The notes under the pieces: model-generated
Seen by the model: only the letters and a program-made list of their open reading frames with translations
Databases searched by the model: none
What the model was told of the DNA's origin: nothing
Assembly (NCBI RefSeq): GCF_007830125.1
Contig: NZ_VLLG01000007.1
Location: 186,001-250,000, forward strand
Direction: 5' to 3'
Origin: Chitinophaga japonensis
GTDB lineage: Bacteria > Bacteroidota > Bacteroidia > Chitinophagales > Chitinophagaceae
DNA length: 64,000 bases
Part shown: piece by piece, positions 52,001 to 62,400 of the stretch
Position numbering within the stretch: position 1 is the first letter of the stretch
Layout of the letters: every line of letters starts with the position of its first letter
Made by a program: the position numbers and the translations under genes

Positions 52001-55000
52001 GGTACGCAGCACCAGGGTATTTACATAGAAGCCTATCTGCCCGGACAGGTATTCATGATCCCGGCCGGCTACCGGTGTACCGACCACGATATCTTCCTGG
52101 CCGGTATACCGGTAAAACAGGGCCTTGAGTCCCGCTACCAGCAGCATAAACATGCTGGAGCCCTTACTTTCCTGCAAACAGGACCGGAGACCGGCATACA
52201 CCGTATTATCCAGCCATGCGCTACTCACGGCGCCATGATAGGTTTTTACGGGAGGACGTGTATAATCCGCGGGCAGCTCCAGCAGGGGTACGCCGCCTGC
52301 CAGTTGCTCCTTCCAATAGCGGCCATGCACTTCATCTGCTGCCAGCAGCCTGTTGTGCCAGTCCGCGTAATCCTTGTACTGAACGGGTAATGGAGGTAGG
52401 GTTGCTCCTGCATATAGCTGCTCCAGGTCATTACGCAGCACTTCCATTGACCAGCCGTCTGCAATAATATGATGGAAATTGATCAACAGGATGTGGCGGG
52501 CAGCATTCAGCCGCACCAGGTGTACCCTGAATAAAGGGCCCTGCTCCAGGTCAAACCTGAAATCCCGTTCCGCTGCTCTCAGGCTTTCCAGACGCCGGGT
52601 CTTTGCTGCCGGTTCATACATGGTCAGATCCATAAACAGCAGGCCACAGGCGCTCTCCGCTGCCGGGCGTATATGCTGCCACTGTCCCTCTTCATCACTG
52701 ATGAATACCGTACGCAGTATTTCATGGCGGTGCACCAGCTTCGTAAAGGCAGTTTCCAGCATGGTCCTGTCCATCTCGCCTTCCAATTCGTAGCCGGTAA
52801 GTATGTTATAAGCTGTGGCACTCTCCTCCAGGTGATCCAGCACCCATAGACGGCGTTGTGCATGTGACAGATGGTATTTGTCCTTGCGGGGCACTGGCTC
52901 CAGGGGGAGCACTGGCTGCCGGGCGCCGGCGGATAATAATGTTGACAAGGTGTTTACCGTAGGATAGCTAAACAACTCGTGGAACGGAATGTCTACGTCA
53001 AACTCCTGGCGCAAGCGCCATAACATGCGCATGCCCTTCAGGGAATGACCGCCCAGGTCAAAAAAGTTGTCGTGAATACCTATTTCGCGGCGCTGCAATA
53101 TTTCTTCCCAAATGGCAATCAATTGCTGCTGCGCTTCATTACGCGGGCCTTCATATTGCCGGCTGCGCGCATGCAGCGCGGGCGCCGGCAACTGACGGCG
53201 GTCCACCTTCCCATTGCCGGTCAGCGGCAGGCGGTCCAGGGCGATATAATGTACCGGATGCATGTAACGGGGCAGCCGTAGCTCCAGCCAGGCGCGCAGG
53301 CCGGGCTCATCAGGGCTTTCCTCCCATACCAGGTAGCTTACCAGCTCTTTTTCGCCGGATGCGGGCTCCCAGGTGGTTACCAATGCTTCCCTTACCCCTG
53401 CATATTGCTGCAATACCCTTTCTATTTCACCTGTTTCAATACGGTAGCCGCGGATTTTCACCTGGTGATCATTGCGACCGAGAAACTCAATATTGCCGTC
53501 CGGCGTCCAACGCGCTATATCTCCCGTTTTATACATGCGGGCCCCAGGCTCGAACGGGTTGTCTACAAAGCGTTCCCGGGTAAGCTGTTCCTGCCCCAGG
53601 TAACCGCGCGCCAGGCTTTCTCCCGCTATACACAGTTCTCCCGGGCAGCCTATGGGCATTAATTTCAGATGCCGGTCCACGATGTAGATACGGGTATTGC
53701 TTACCGGCCTGCCAATGGTTACTTTTCCACCTGTTGCCCTGCAGATAGCGGAAGTGGCCACCACCGTACTTTCTGTGGGACCATAGTTATTTATTACGGT
53801 AGCCCCGGGATATATCCTGTTCAGTTTGTCGCCACCTACCAGCAACCGGATATTGTTATCCGCCGGGAGGGAAAGATGGCTGCCCAGCTCTTCGTACAGA
53901 GCGGTAGGCAAAAAGGCATGCGTAATGCCGTGCTCTTCAAGGAACGTTTGCATCAGCCTGGCATTCGTACGGTATTGTTCCGCTACGGGGAACAGGCATC
54001 CCCCTGTGAGCAGGTAAGGCCATATCTCCCATCCGAGCGCATCAAATGCCACCCCTGCATATACGGAGGCTTTTGAGGCGTTGCTCAGCTCAAAGGCGCT
54101 ACGGTGCCAGTAACACAGGTTCACCACAGATCTGTGCTCTACCATTACACCTTTGGGACGGCCGCTAGACCCGGATGTATAGATCACGTAGGCCAGGTCC
54201 GTGGCAACATGGTTCGTATGCGTATATGCGCTGCAGTTATGACTGATCAGGTGTTCGTATGTGATCCATGGTATATGCTTCTGCAGATCGTTGCCTGCCG
54301 GGCTGTCTGACAACACCACTGCGGGCCGGCTGTCTTCCAGCATATACCGTATACGGTCTGCCGGATATGCGGGATCAACCGGCACGTAAGCAGCGCCGCA
54401 TTTCAGGATGCCCAGCAGGCAGATAATCAACCGGTCAGACCGGTCCATCATTACGCTCACCAGGGACCCGCTTTTCACGCCATATACCTGTTGCAAGGCG
54501 GCAGCAGCCCTCTCCGCCAGCGTGTCCAGCTCTGCATAGGTTAGCCGCGTTTCCCCAAACACCACTGCTGCTGCATGCGGAGTACGGGCTACCTGCGCCG
54601 CAAATAAATCATGCACGGTAGCATCACGTGGATAGTCTGCTGCCGTATCATTAAAGGCAGTTAACAACTGCTGCGTTTCATCTTCCGCCAGGTATGGGAT
54701 CATGGACAGCGGTAATTCTACATTGCCGGCCACGGCCTCCAGGAGCTGGCTCAGGTGCCGGTGCATGCTTATAATACGCTCCCTGGAAAACAGGTCCGTA
54801 TTATAGTTGATCGCAACGGCCACCTTGTCTGGATATTCCGTGAAATGAACAGTGAGATCGAATTTACTCATGTTCACTTCACCTGTTTCATATTCCATGA
54901 TCCGTAGCGCATCCGGCGCTTCATCTGCATCCGCATTATTTACTTTCGCATAGGATACCATTACATCAAACAGGGCGGAACGGCTACGGTCAGGCGTTAC

Positions 55001-58000
55001 GTCCAGGTCTTCCAGCAGCTTGTCAAAGGGATAGCACTGGTGCTCATATGCATTCAGCACGGTTTCCTGCACTTTATGCAGCAGGTCTCCAAAAGTGCCG
55101 TTGCCATCAAAACGGGTACGCAGCACCAGGGTATTTACATAGAAGCCTACCTGCCCGGACAGGTATTCGTGATCCCGGCCCGCAACAGGGGTTCCAAGCA
55201 CAATATCTTCCTGGCCGGTATAGCGGTAGCAGAGCGCTTTCAGACCGGCTACCAGCAGCATGAACATGCTGCTGCCGCTGTGACTGCGCAGGCAGGACCG
55301 GAGGGCATCATAAGAGCTGCCCTCCAGCCAGTGCTGCAGTGTGGCGCCATTGAATGTTTTAAGACGGGGACGGGTATAATCAGCCGGCAGTTCCAGCACG
55401 GGCAGGTTGCCCCCCAACTGGTTCTGCCAGTATTGGGCATGCTCCCTGCCATATGCACCGGTCAACTGTTGGTGCTGCCAGGCAGCATAGTCCTTGTACT
55501 GCACCCGCAGTTGGGGCAGCATTGCTGCACTATCCTGCTGCCGGGCTATATACAGTTGCACCAGGTCGTTCTGCAATACGTCCAGTGACCAGCCATCCGT
55601 AATAATATGGTGCATGTTCAGCAACAATATGTGCTGCACGGCAGATAATCTTACCAACTGTACCCGGAACAGGGGACCGCTATCCAGCTCAAACCGATGC
55701 TCCCTTTCCAGGGCTGTAACCGCAGTCAGCTTTTGCTGTTGCGCCGCCACCCCCTCATCTGAAAGATCCATATATATCATGGCAAACCCGCTTTCTGCCA
55801 GGGACAGCACATACTGCCAGGGGCCCTGGGCATCGCTTCTGAATACGGTGCGTAGTATTTCATGCCGCTCTACCAGCGCTTTCAGCGCAGCATCCAGCGC
55901 AGTAACGTCCAGGCTGCCTTTCAGCTCATAGCCCGTAAGAATATTGTACGCGGTAACGCTTTCTTCAAGCTGGTCCAGTATCCATAAACGCTGCTGTGCA
56001 TGTGACAGCGCATATTTGTCTGCCGGCGGCAAGGGTTCAGGTGCTGTTCGTCCTGCAGCATGGCCATCCATTTCTCCCTGCCGCAGCCAGGTACTTAATC
56101 CACTGATGGTAGGATGACTGAATAATTCCCGGAAAGGGATCTCCACCCCGAACTCCTGCCGGATGCGCCACAGCATGCGCATACCCTTCAACGAGTGGCC
56201 GCCATGTTCAAAAAAGTTATCGTGGATACCAATGCCCCTGCGCTGCAATATTTCTTCCCATATCTTTACCAGCAGCGCCTCTGCTCCATTACGCGGGGCT
56301 TCATACTTCCTGCTGCTGATCTCCTGCACGGGAGCAGGCAGACGGTTGCGGTCTACTTTTCCATTGCCATTTAAAGGCAGGCGGTCCAGCGCTACATGGT
56401 GCGCCGGATGCATATAGCCGGGCAAATACCGGTGGAGGTGCTTGCGAAGGCCGGCTTCATCCGGCTGATCCTTCCATACCGCATAACCCACCAGTTCCTT
56501 TTCTCCCGAGGGGGATCTCCAGGCGGTAACCACCGCTTCCTGCACTCCTTCGTACTGTGCCAGCACTCGCTCTATCTCGCCGGTTTCTATGCGGTAGCCA
56601 CGGATCTTTACCTGGTGATCATTGCGTCCCAGAAATTCAATATTGCCGTCCCAGGTCCAGCGAGCAAGGTCCCCTGTCCTGTACATCAGCGCCCCCGGTT
56701 TGTACGGATCAGCTACAAAACGCTCCTGCGTGAGCTGCTCCTGGCCAAGGTACCCCCACGCCAGACCGGTACCAGCAATACATAGCTCCCCGGGATAGCC
56801 AGCCGGCATCAGCTTTCCCTGCTTATCCAGGATATAAGCACGATAGCCGGGCAGGCATTTCCCCAGCAGCGGCACATGCGCGCCAGGCTGCTGCATATCA
56901 TATATCAGTGCATTTACACATATCTCCGTTGGTCCGTAAGTGTTATAGATAGCTGCTGCCGGGAACTGCCGCTTCATCTGCTCCATACATTCCCGGTCCA
57001 GCTCATCGCCACCGGACGAGATACAGCAAAGGGCCGTACCTCCGCCCGTAGCGGCTATTTCGGCTAATATTTCCTTCCATAACATGGGCATGGCGTGCAG
57101 CACATTAATCTGCTGCCCCCTGATGTACGCCACCAGGGAAGTCACATCGGCGGTATCCCTGCACACGTGCAGGGTGGCACCCATCGTTAACGGCACAAAC
57201 ACCTGCTTTACGGCGGCATCAAATGAAAGCGAGGCTGTTAGCAGATACTGCCAGTTCTGCTGCAACTGCATTTCCTGCCGTAAACCTTCCAGCAGGTGCA
57301 GCACCGCGCCATGCGTTATCATTACGCCCTTGGGCCTGCCGGTGGAGCCGGAAGTATAGATCACGTAAGCCAGGCTGTCGCCGCTGACAGGTTGCTGCAC
57401 ATATACTCCGGGGTTTGCGGGACAGGCCAGCAGCTCCTCATACAACTGATCTGTCAGAACGATACGTGCCCCACTGTCCGCCATCATGTATTGAATGCGT
57501 TCTTCTGGATAGCCGGGATCAACCGGCAAATAAGCTGCACCGCATTTGAGGATGCCCAGCAGCCCGGCAACAGCTCCCGCAGAGCGGGTCATCATAATGC
57601 CAACCAGGTCGCCCGGCTTTACTCCATACCTGGCAGCAAGTGTGGCGGCTACTTCGTCAGCATGCCGGTTCAGGGTTTCGTACGTTATGCGCTCTCCTTC
57701 ACAGACCAGCGCTGTATGTTCAGGCATACGGGCAGCCTGCACCTCAAAAAGACCGTGCAAGGTAGCTGCTTCACCGGCGCCGATAGCGGCAGGAAAGTGG
57801 CTCAGCAAAGCATTACTTTCCTCCTGCGGCAGAAAAGCTATTGCTGTTAACGGTTGCCGGCTGTCTGTACATACCGCTTTTATGAGCATCCTGAGATGCA
57901 CCAGCATACGGTCTATCCGTTCCCTACAGAAAAGATCCGTACTGTAATTAATGCCTATCCATAAACTATCATGGTATTCTTCAAAATTGAACGTGATGTC

Positions 58001-59401
58001 AAATTTGCTGATCTCATATTCTCCGGTGCTGAAACTGCGCATCTGCAATTCTCCATCGTTGCTGCCCCCAGCAGCATTATTCGTTCCCGTGCTATCCATG
58101 ACGGGGGCATCACTTTTACGGTAGGTGATCATGGCATCAAACAGGGCGGAACGGCTGGGATCTGTTACAATGCCCAGGTCTTCCACCAGCTTGTCAAACG
58201 GATATACTTCGTGTTCGTAAGCATTAAGCATTACATCCTTTACCTTGTCCAGCAGGGCGCTGAAACTTTCCTGTCCGCTGAAACGGGTACGCAGTACCAG
58301 CGTATTCACATAACAGCCGATCTGACCGGAAAGATCTTCCACGCTCCTGCCTGCCACCGGCGTGCCCAGTATAATATCCTCCTGCCCGGTATAACGGAAT
58401 AACAACGCTTTCACACAGGCTACCAGCGCCATGAACATACTGCTACCCCGGTGCTTGTGCAACATGGCTCTCAGGAGGTTACACTCGCCGGTATCCAGCC
58501 ACATGCTGCTGGTAACGCCCTCGTAGGTCTTCCTCGCCGGCCTGGGCATATCTGTAGCCAGGTTGAGCACAGGCACCCCATCTGCCAGTTGCCGGTTCCA
58601 GTATTGCTTATGAGCCTGCATACGGGGACTTTCAAACAGGCGGTTCTGCCAGCCGGAAAAATCCCGGTATTGCACTCTCAGGGCAGGCAGCGCGGAAGCC
58701 ATGCCGGTAAGCGAACTTTCGTATAGCTGCACCAGCTCGTCCATCATAATCTCCAGCGACCAGCCATCTGATATAATGTGATGCATGCCCATCATCAACA
58801 CATGCCGCTGTTCTTCCAGCGCTACCAACTGCACCCGCAGCAGCGGTCCTGTCTCCAGATCAAACTGGTGCTTCCATCCTGCATCTGCCAGTATAGCCAG
58901 TTGCTGCTGCTTGTACGCTTCATCCGCTTCCCGCATATCCTTCTCTATTACAGCGAAGCCGGCGGTCTCCGGTTCCAGCACTTTTTGCCACAGGTCTTCC
59001 GCATTGCTCACGAAGACGGTGCGCAATATTTCATGACGGGCAACCAGCAGCCTGAAGGCTGTTCTCAGACATTCGGGATTCAGCGGGCCATTCAGCTCAT
59101 ACGCCATGAATATGTTATAGGCGCATTTGCTTTCATCCATCTGGTGCAGTATCCATAGGCGGCGCTGTGCATGGGACACTTCGTACAAAGGTGCGTCCGG
59201 CAACCTTTGAATGAAAGTATCATCAGCTCTTGCTCCCGATTTCAACGAATGCACCAACGCTTCCTTATGCTCCCTGAGCTGTGCAATCATATCCGGCCCT
59301 AAGCTTCCTTCCGGCGCTACGATCTTCAACTGATCATTGCCCGTAAGTGATATTTCCACCTTCAAGTCATGCAACGCTGTCATTAATGCGGAAATGCTCA
59401 T
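49037..59401 (-). CDS. Three-module nonribosomal peptide synthetase with terminal thioesterase
   Basis: A 3454-residue synthetase. Order: TubC-type docking domain (about 1-55), C-A-PCP, C-A-PCP, C-A-PCP, then thioesterase (about 3215-3454; LLGYSMGALIAYEAA). Condensation motifs are HHIISDGWS, HHIITDGWS, HHIIADGWS (about 215, 1267, 2310); carrier Ser lie in GGHSLKG (about 1069, 2118, 3172). Hand-read adenylation codes, with positions aligned by eye to GrsA: module 1 DAKHSGTVNK (no match known to me), module 2 DAWFLGNVVK (Leu, exact), module 3 DAQDLGVVNK (close to Gln/Glu codes). No epimerase or methyltransferase domain is seen. Its ATG overlaps the stop of the upstream synthetase (ATGA), so translation is coupled. 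The last module releases or cyclises the chain. Confidence 0.96.
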   Translation of the reverse strand: MSISALMTALHDLKVEISLTGNDQLKIVAPEGSLGPDMIAQLREHKEALVHSLKSGARADDTFIQRLPDAPLYEVSHAQRRLWILHQMDESKCAYNIFMAYELNGPLNPECLRTAFRLLVARHEILRTVFVSNAEDLWQKVLEPETAGFAVIEKDMREADEAYKQQQLAILADAGWKHQFDLETGPLLRVQLVALEEQRHVLMMGMHHIISDGWSLEIMMDELVQLYESSLTGMASALPALRVQYRDFSGWQNRLFESPRMQAHKQYWNRQLADGVPVLNLATDMPRPARKTYEGVTSSMWLDTGECNLLRAMLHKHRGSSMFMALVACVKALLFRYTGQEDIILGTPVAGRSVEDLSGQIGCYVNTLVLRTRFSGQESFSALLDKVKDVMLNAYEHEVYPFDKLVEDLGIVTDPSRSALFDAMITYRKSDAPVMDSTGTNNAAGGSNDGELQMRSFSTGEYEISKFDITFNFEEYHDSLWIGINYSTDLFCRERIDRMLVHLRMLIKAVCTDSRQPLTAIAFLPQEESNALLSHFPAAIGAGEAATLHGLFEVQAARMPEHTALVCEGERITYETLNRHADEVAATLAARYGVKPGDLVGIMMTRSAGAVAGLLGILKCGAAYLPVDPGYPEERIQYMMADSGARIVLTDQLYEELLACPANPGVYVQQPVSGDSLAYVIYTSGSTGRPKGVMITHGAVLHLLEGLRQEMQLQQNWQYLLTASLSFDAAVKQVFVPLTMGATLHVCRDTADVTSLVAYIRGQQINVLHAMPMLWKEILAEIAATGGGTALCCISSGGDELDRECMEQMKRQFPAAAIYNTYGPTEICVNALIYDMQQPGAHVPLLGKCLPGYRAYILDKQGKLMPAGYPGELCIAGTGLAWGYLGQEQLTQERFVADPYKPGALMYRTGDLARWTWDGNIEFLGRNDHQVKIRGYRIETGEIERVLAQYEGVQEAVVTAWRSPSGEKELVGYAVWKDQPDEAGLRKHLHRYLPGYMHPAHHVALDRLPLNGNGKVDRNRLPAPVQEISSRKYEAPRNGAEALLVKIWEEILQRRGIGIHDNFFEHGGHSLKGMRMLWRIRQEFGVEIPFRELFSHPTISGLSTWLRQGEMDGHAAGRTAPEPLPPADKYALSHAQQRLWILDQLEESVTAYNILTGYELKGSLDVTALDAALKALVERHEILRTVFRSDAQGPWQYVLSLAESGFAMIYMDLSDEGVAAQQQKLTAVTALEREHRFELDSGPLFRVQLVRLSAVQHILLLNMHHIITDGWSLDVLQNDLVQLYIARQQDSAAMLPQLRVQYKDYAAWQHQQLTGAYGREHAQYWQNQLGGNLPVLELPADYTRPRLKTFNGATLQHWLEGSSYDALRSCLRSHSGSSMFMLLVAGLKALCYRYTGQEDIVLGTPVAGRDHEYLSGQVGFYVNTLVLRTRFDGNGTFGDLLHKVQETVLNAYEHQCYPFDKLLEDLDVTPDRSRSALFDVMVSYAKVNNADADEAPDALRIMEYETGEVNMSKFDLTVHFTEYPDKVAVAINYNTDLFSRERIISMHRHLSQLLEAVAGNVELPLSMIPYLAEDETQQLLTAFNDTAADYPRDATVHDLFAAQVARTPHAAAVVFGETRLTYAELDTLAERAAAALQQVYGVKSGSLVSVMMDRSDRLIICLLGILKCGAAYVPVDPAYPADRIRYMLEDSRPAVVLSDSPAGNDLQKHIPWITYEHLISHNCSAYTHTNHVATDLAYVIYTSGSSGRPKGVMVEHRSVVNLCYWHRSAFELSNASKASVYAGVAFDALGWEIWPYLLTGGCLFPVAEQYRTNARLMQTFLEEHGITHAFLPTALYEELGSHLSLPADNNIRLLVGGDKLNRIYPGATVINNYGPTESTVVATSAICRATGGKVTIGRPVSNTRIYIVDRHLKLMPIGCPGELCIAGESLARGYLGQEQLTRERFVDNPFEPGARMYKTGDIARWTPDGNIEFLGRNDHQVKIRGYRIETGEIERVLQQYAGVREALVTTWEPASGEKELVSYLVWEESPDEPGLRAWLELRLPRYMHPVHYIALDRLPLTGNGKVDRRQLPAPALHARSRQYEGPRNEAQQQLIAIWEEILQRREIGIHDNFFDLGGHSLKGMRMLWRLRQEFDVDIPFHELFSYPTVNTLSTLLSAGARQPVLPLEPVPRKDKYHLSHAQRRLWVLDHLEESATAYNILTGYELEGEMDRTMLETAFTKLVHRHEILRTVFISDEEGQWQHIRPAAESACGLLFMDLTMYEPAAKTRRLESLRAAERDFRFDLEQGPLFRVHLVRLNAARHILLINFHHIIADGWSMEVLRNDLEQLYAGATLPPLPVQYKDYADWHNRLLAADEVHGRYWKEQLAGGVPLLELPADYTRPPVKTYHGAVSSAWLDNTVYAGLRSCLQESKGSSMFMLLVAGLKALFYRYTGQEDIVVGTPVAGRDHEYLSGQIGFYVNTLVLRTRFNGTGTFQELLEQVREVMLHAYAHQAYPFDKLVEDMDLAADRSRTPLFDIMVSYTRLAPAEESSEAGPVLQVTEHSTGQTTVSKFDMTVHFTEHTDGIHVSVTYNTGIFKKERITRMLEHLQELFTGIGACSSRKLSEMVYISEPERNILLGSFSYSGSTPYPAEHTIHGLFEDQVLRMGESPAVIYNNRILSYAALNREADRVASYLRNAYGVRPGHLVGLMMDRSERLMVCLMGILKAGAAYVPIDPEYPADRIRYMLEDSAPKVLITDREPDAGINMEIMNIAGEWELLSYYHDDEKVPVDSHSPAYVIYTSGSTGHPKGAMIAHHSVVNLCAWLQEQVYTPHGGQLTAMLTASVNFDASVQQLFAPLLSGARLVMISEADRRNAERYIQHLQQQQVSVIDITPGYLRVLLEVLKGAGTAGLSLQYVLVGGEALPTEDRALFYRVFGKKAQLINVYGVTEATVNSTYEVVAPGSSNSLCIGRPLKNTRIYVLDRQLNLCGIGIPGELCIGGVGVGLGYLGREELTRERFIDNPYVPGERLYRTGDLARWAGDGTIEYLGRGDNQVKIRGYRIEPGEVENVLQGCPAVREAIVEVHKSASGDKALVSYIVWNEAEAEAGLQDWLRQKLPRYMHPAYYITLDYLPLTANGKVDRKQLPLPETEPAAVYEAPRNPMEITLADIWEEVLQRRPIGIRDNFFALGGHSLKGIRLMARIAQTFNRRVSIRELYEYPDIATLAAFLERPPETEETLIFPFFPRQDAHATPVIFIPPIIGSATIYQHLAEQLRESFTCYGMQYQGFGGGPFASSVEEMASSCVQQLLERIPADHFILLGYSMGALIAYEAACLLEAQGRSVTLLLVDKELPAATGGIKALPAAEVLDQLFEKEISSWELPEGEGRPDHHHLKEMFQATYRIMRAYNPSGFINGNIIAFEAAGRNTAVMHEWQRFTRGDFEYHRLEGDHYHVIQDPRLPAYMLQLEYSKNIL

Positions 59402-62400
59402 ATAATTATTTCTTCGAGGTTATTATTATTCACCTGCTTTACAGGCGCTGGCGCAGGACAGCTTTCTGCAATAGCGGCTGCCTGCTGCTTTATTGTCGGC
59501 TTCCTGAAAATATCCTTCAGGGTGAACCTTACATTAAAAGTGGCATTGATCCTGGCCAGCACCCGCATACCTTTCAGCGAATGACCGCCTATTTCAAAGA
59601 AATTATCGGAAATACCGATGCCTTTCCGCTGCAGCACATCCTCCCAAATAGCTGTCAACGCTTCTTCCACCGGCGACCCGGCGCTTTCTGCAGGGACTCC
59701 TGTGGCGGCCGGGGATTGCGGAACCGGCAGCGCTTTTTTATCTATTTTACCGTTGCTGTTCAGCGGCATTTTTTCCAGCGCCACAAAATGCGCGGGCTGC
59801 ATATACACCGGTAGCTTGTTCTTCATATAGCGTTGCAGCGCCACCTCGTCCGGCGTACCAGACCATACTACGTAACCTACCAGGTCCCTTTCCCCTCCTG
59901 CCAGCGGTACAGCCAGCACGATGCCCTCCTGTACAGCCTCATAGCTCACCATCACCTGCTGTATTTCACCCAGCTCAATGCGGTAACCACGGATCTTTAC
60001 CTGGTCATCATTACGGCCCAGAAATTCAATATTCCCATCGGGCGTCCACCGGGCAATATCACCGGTGCGGTACATCCGTTCCCCGGGTTCAAAGGGGTTG
60101 GGCACAAATCTTTGGGTTGTCAGTTGTTCCTGGTTCAGGTAGCCCCGCGCCAGACCCGCGCCAGCAATACACAGCTCGCCGGGGAATCCTACAGGCACCA
60201 GGCTATTGGCAGCATCCAGTATGTATACCCTGGTATTGCTGATAGGCTTTCCTATCAATATCCTGTCGTCATCATCGCTAAACCGGTAGCAGGTACTATA
60301 GGTAGTATCCTCTGAAGGGCCGTAAAGATTCCGTATTATGATACCTGAACCTCTGAAATGATCCTTTATGGCACGTGGTACCGGCTCTCCTGCCATATTG
60401 ATAAGCCGTACATTACTGAAGCTGGTCCCCAACCTGATCAGGCTGTCTATCACGGAAGGCACTGTATTAAGCAGTACATCCGGCATACACTCCACATACT
60501 TCTGCATATCCACCACACTTTTCAGCACCAGCACCTGCTTGCCGGCGCTCAGGCTGTAAAACATCTCAAATATGGAAAGGTCAAAGCAATAGGAGGTTAA
60601 TGCAAGTACAGTATTAAACTTTTCGGTATTAAATTCATGGTGGCACCAGTCTATAAAGCTGACCGCATTGCGATGCATCAGCGCTACCCCTTTGGGCCGC
60701 CCGGTGGAACCGGATGTATAGATCAGGTATGCGAGGTCGGAAGGCTCCGTCTGCACATTCGGATTAGCGTCACTATATCCATTGCCCTGCAGCATGTCCG
60801 AATCGAGGTCATGATCCTTCAGTACAATATCCGGCCGGCTGTCTGCAATGATATATTGAATGCGCTCCTCTGGATACTCCCCATCTATAGGCACATAGGC
60901 AGCACCTGTTTTCAATATAGCCAGCAGGCAGATGATCATTTTCTCCGACCGCTCTACCTGTACGCCGGTTACTTTGCCCGGCCCCAACCCATGTTTGGCT
61001 GCCAGGTAATGCGCCAGCCTGTTGGCGCTCCGGTTCAGCTCATCATATGTCAGGCTCACTCCTTCATGTATGACTGCGGTATTATGCGGGGTGCGGGCGG
61101 CTTGCGCTTCAATCAGCCCATGTATGGTCTTGTGCTGTGGGTAAGGCACTGCGGTATCATTAAATTTTTCCAGCAGGTCCTTTGTCTCCTTATCAGTAAG
61201 GTACTTCATTCCAGATAGCGGCTGCCCGGTATGGCGGCATACGGACCTCGTCATTTCCTGCAGGTGGCGCAGCATATTGTGGATACGCGTTTCATCAAAA
61301 ATGTCCGTGTTGTAGTTGATGCTGATGTACAAACCGCCGGCCTGTTCACGGAAGTTGACGGTGATATCAAACTTGCTGATATTGCTGTCTTCCCTTTGCA
61401 GGTCTCCCATATCCAGCTCTTCCGCCGAAGCCTCATTCTGCTGGTTTTCCTGGATGTCGTCCGCATGCTCATCCCTTTTGTAGGTAACGAGCACATCAAA
61501 CAGGGGAGAACGGCTTCTGTCGCCTGTAATGTTGAGGTCCTCTACCAGCAGGTCAAAGGGATATACCTGGTGCTCGAAAGCTCCCAACAGGCTTTCCTGT
61601 ACTTTTTCCAGCAAGCTGTCAAAACTTTCCTGTCCGCTGAAGCGGGTGCGCAACGCTAATGTATTTACATACAATCCTATTTGTCCCAGCAGGTCATCGT
61701 GTTCTCTTCCTGCAACCAGTACGCCCAACACCATATCTTCCTGGCCGGTATAACGGTACAGCAAAGTGTAAGTGCAGGCCAGCAGCACCATGAACATACT
61801 TTTATCCGGCTCACGCTGTACAAAACGTTGCAGCGCGTGTGTATCCTCGCGGCCCAGTACGGTCCTCACTGTAGCTCCCCGGTAGCTCCTGACGGCAGGA
61901 CGGATATGGTCCAATGGCAGGTTTAACACCGGCAGCTCCCCGGAGAACTGCTCCAGCCAGTAATTTTTATACACAGCTATTTCCGGGCTGTTCAGCAGCT
62001 TGTTTTGCTGTGCTGCATAATCCTTGTATTGTATTTTCAGCGGTTCCAGCACTGCCGGTTTACCGGATACCAACCCTTCATAAATGCTGGTGAGCTCCTC
62101 CATCATTACATCCACAGACCAACCATCGGATATAATGTGGTGCATGTTGATCAGCAGAACGGCAAACTCCTCCTTCATGCGCAACAGGTGGGCATGTAAC
62201 AACGGCCCCCTGCCCAGATCAAACTTATACCGGACTTCAGTAGCAGACAGCTTTGCCAGATATTCCTGCTGTGCTGGTACATCCTGTGCGGTAAGGTCCA
62301 CTACATTTACATTGAACCCACTGTCCGCCGGTGCCTGCACTACCTGCCATACGCCTTCGTGATCATTCAGGAATATGGTGCGCAATATTTCATGGCGCGC

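Noticed and set aside
49037..59401. Module-to-module near-identity as a recent duplication or assembly error
   Set aside because: Condensation regions of modules 2 and 3 are very alike, but the adenylation pockets differ clearly and the frame is intact, so this is normal NRPS evolution.
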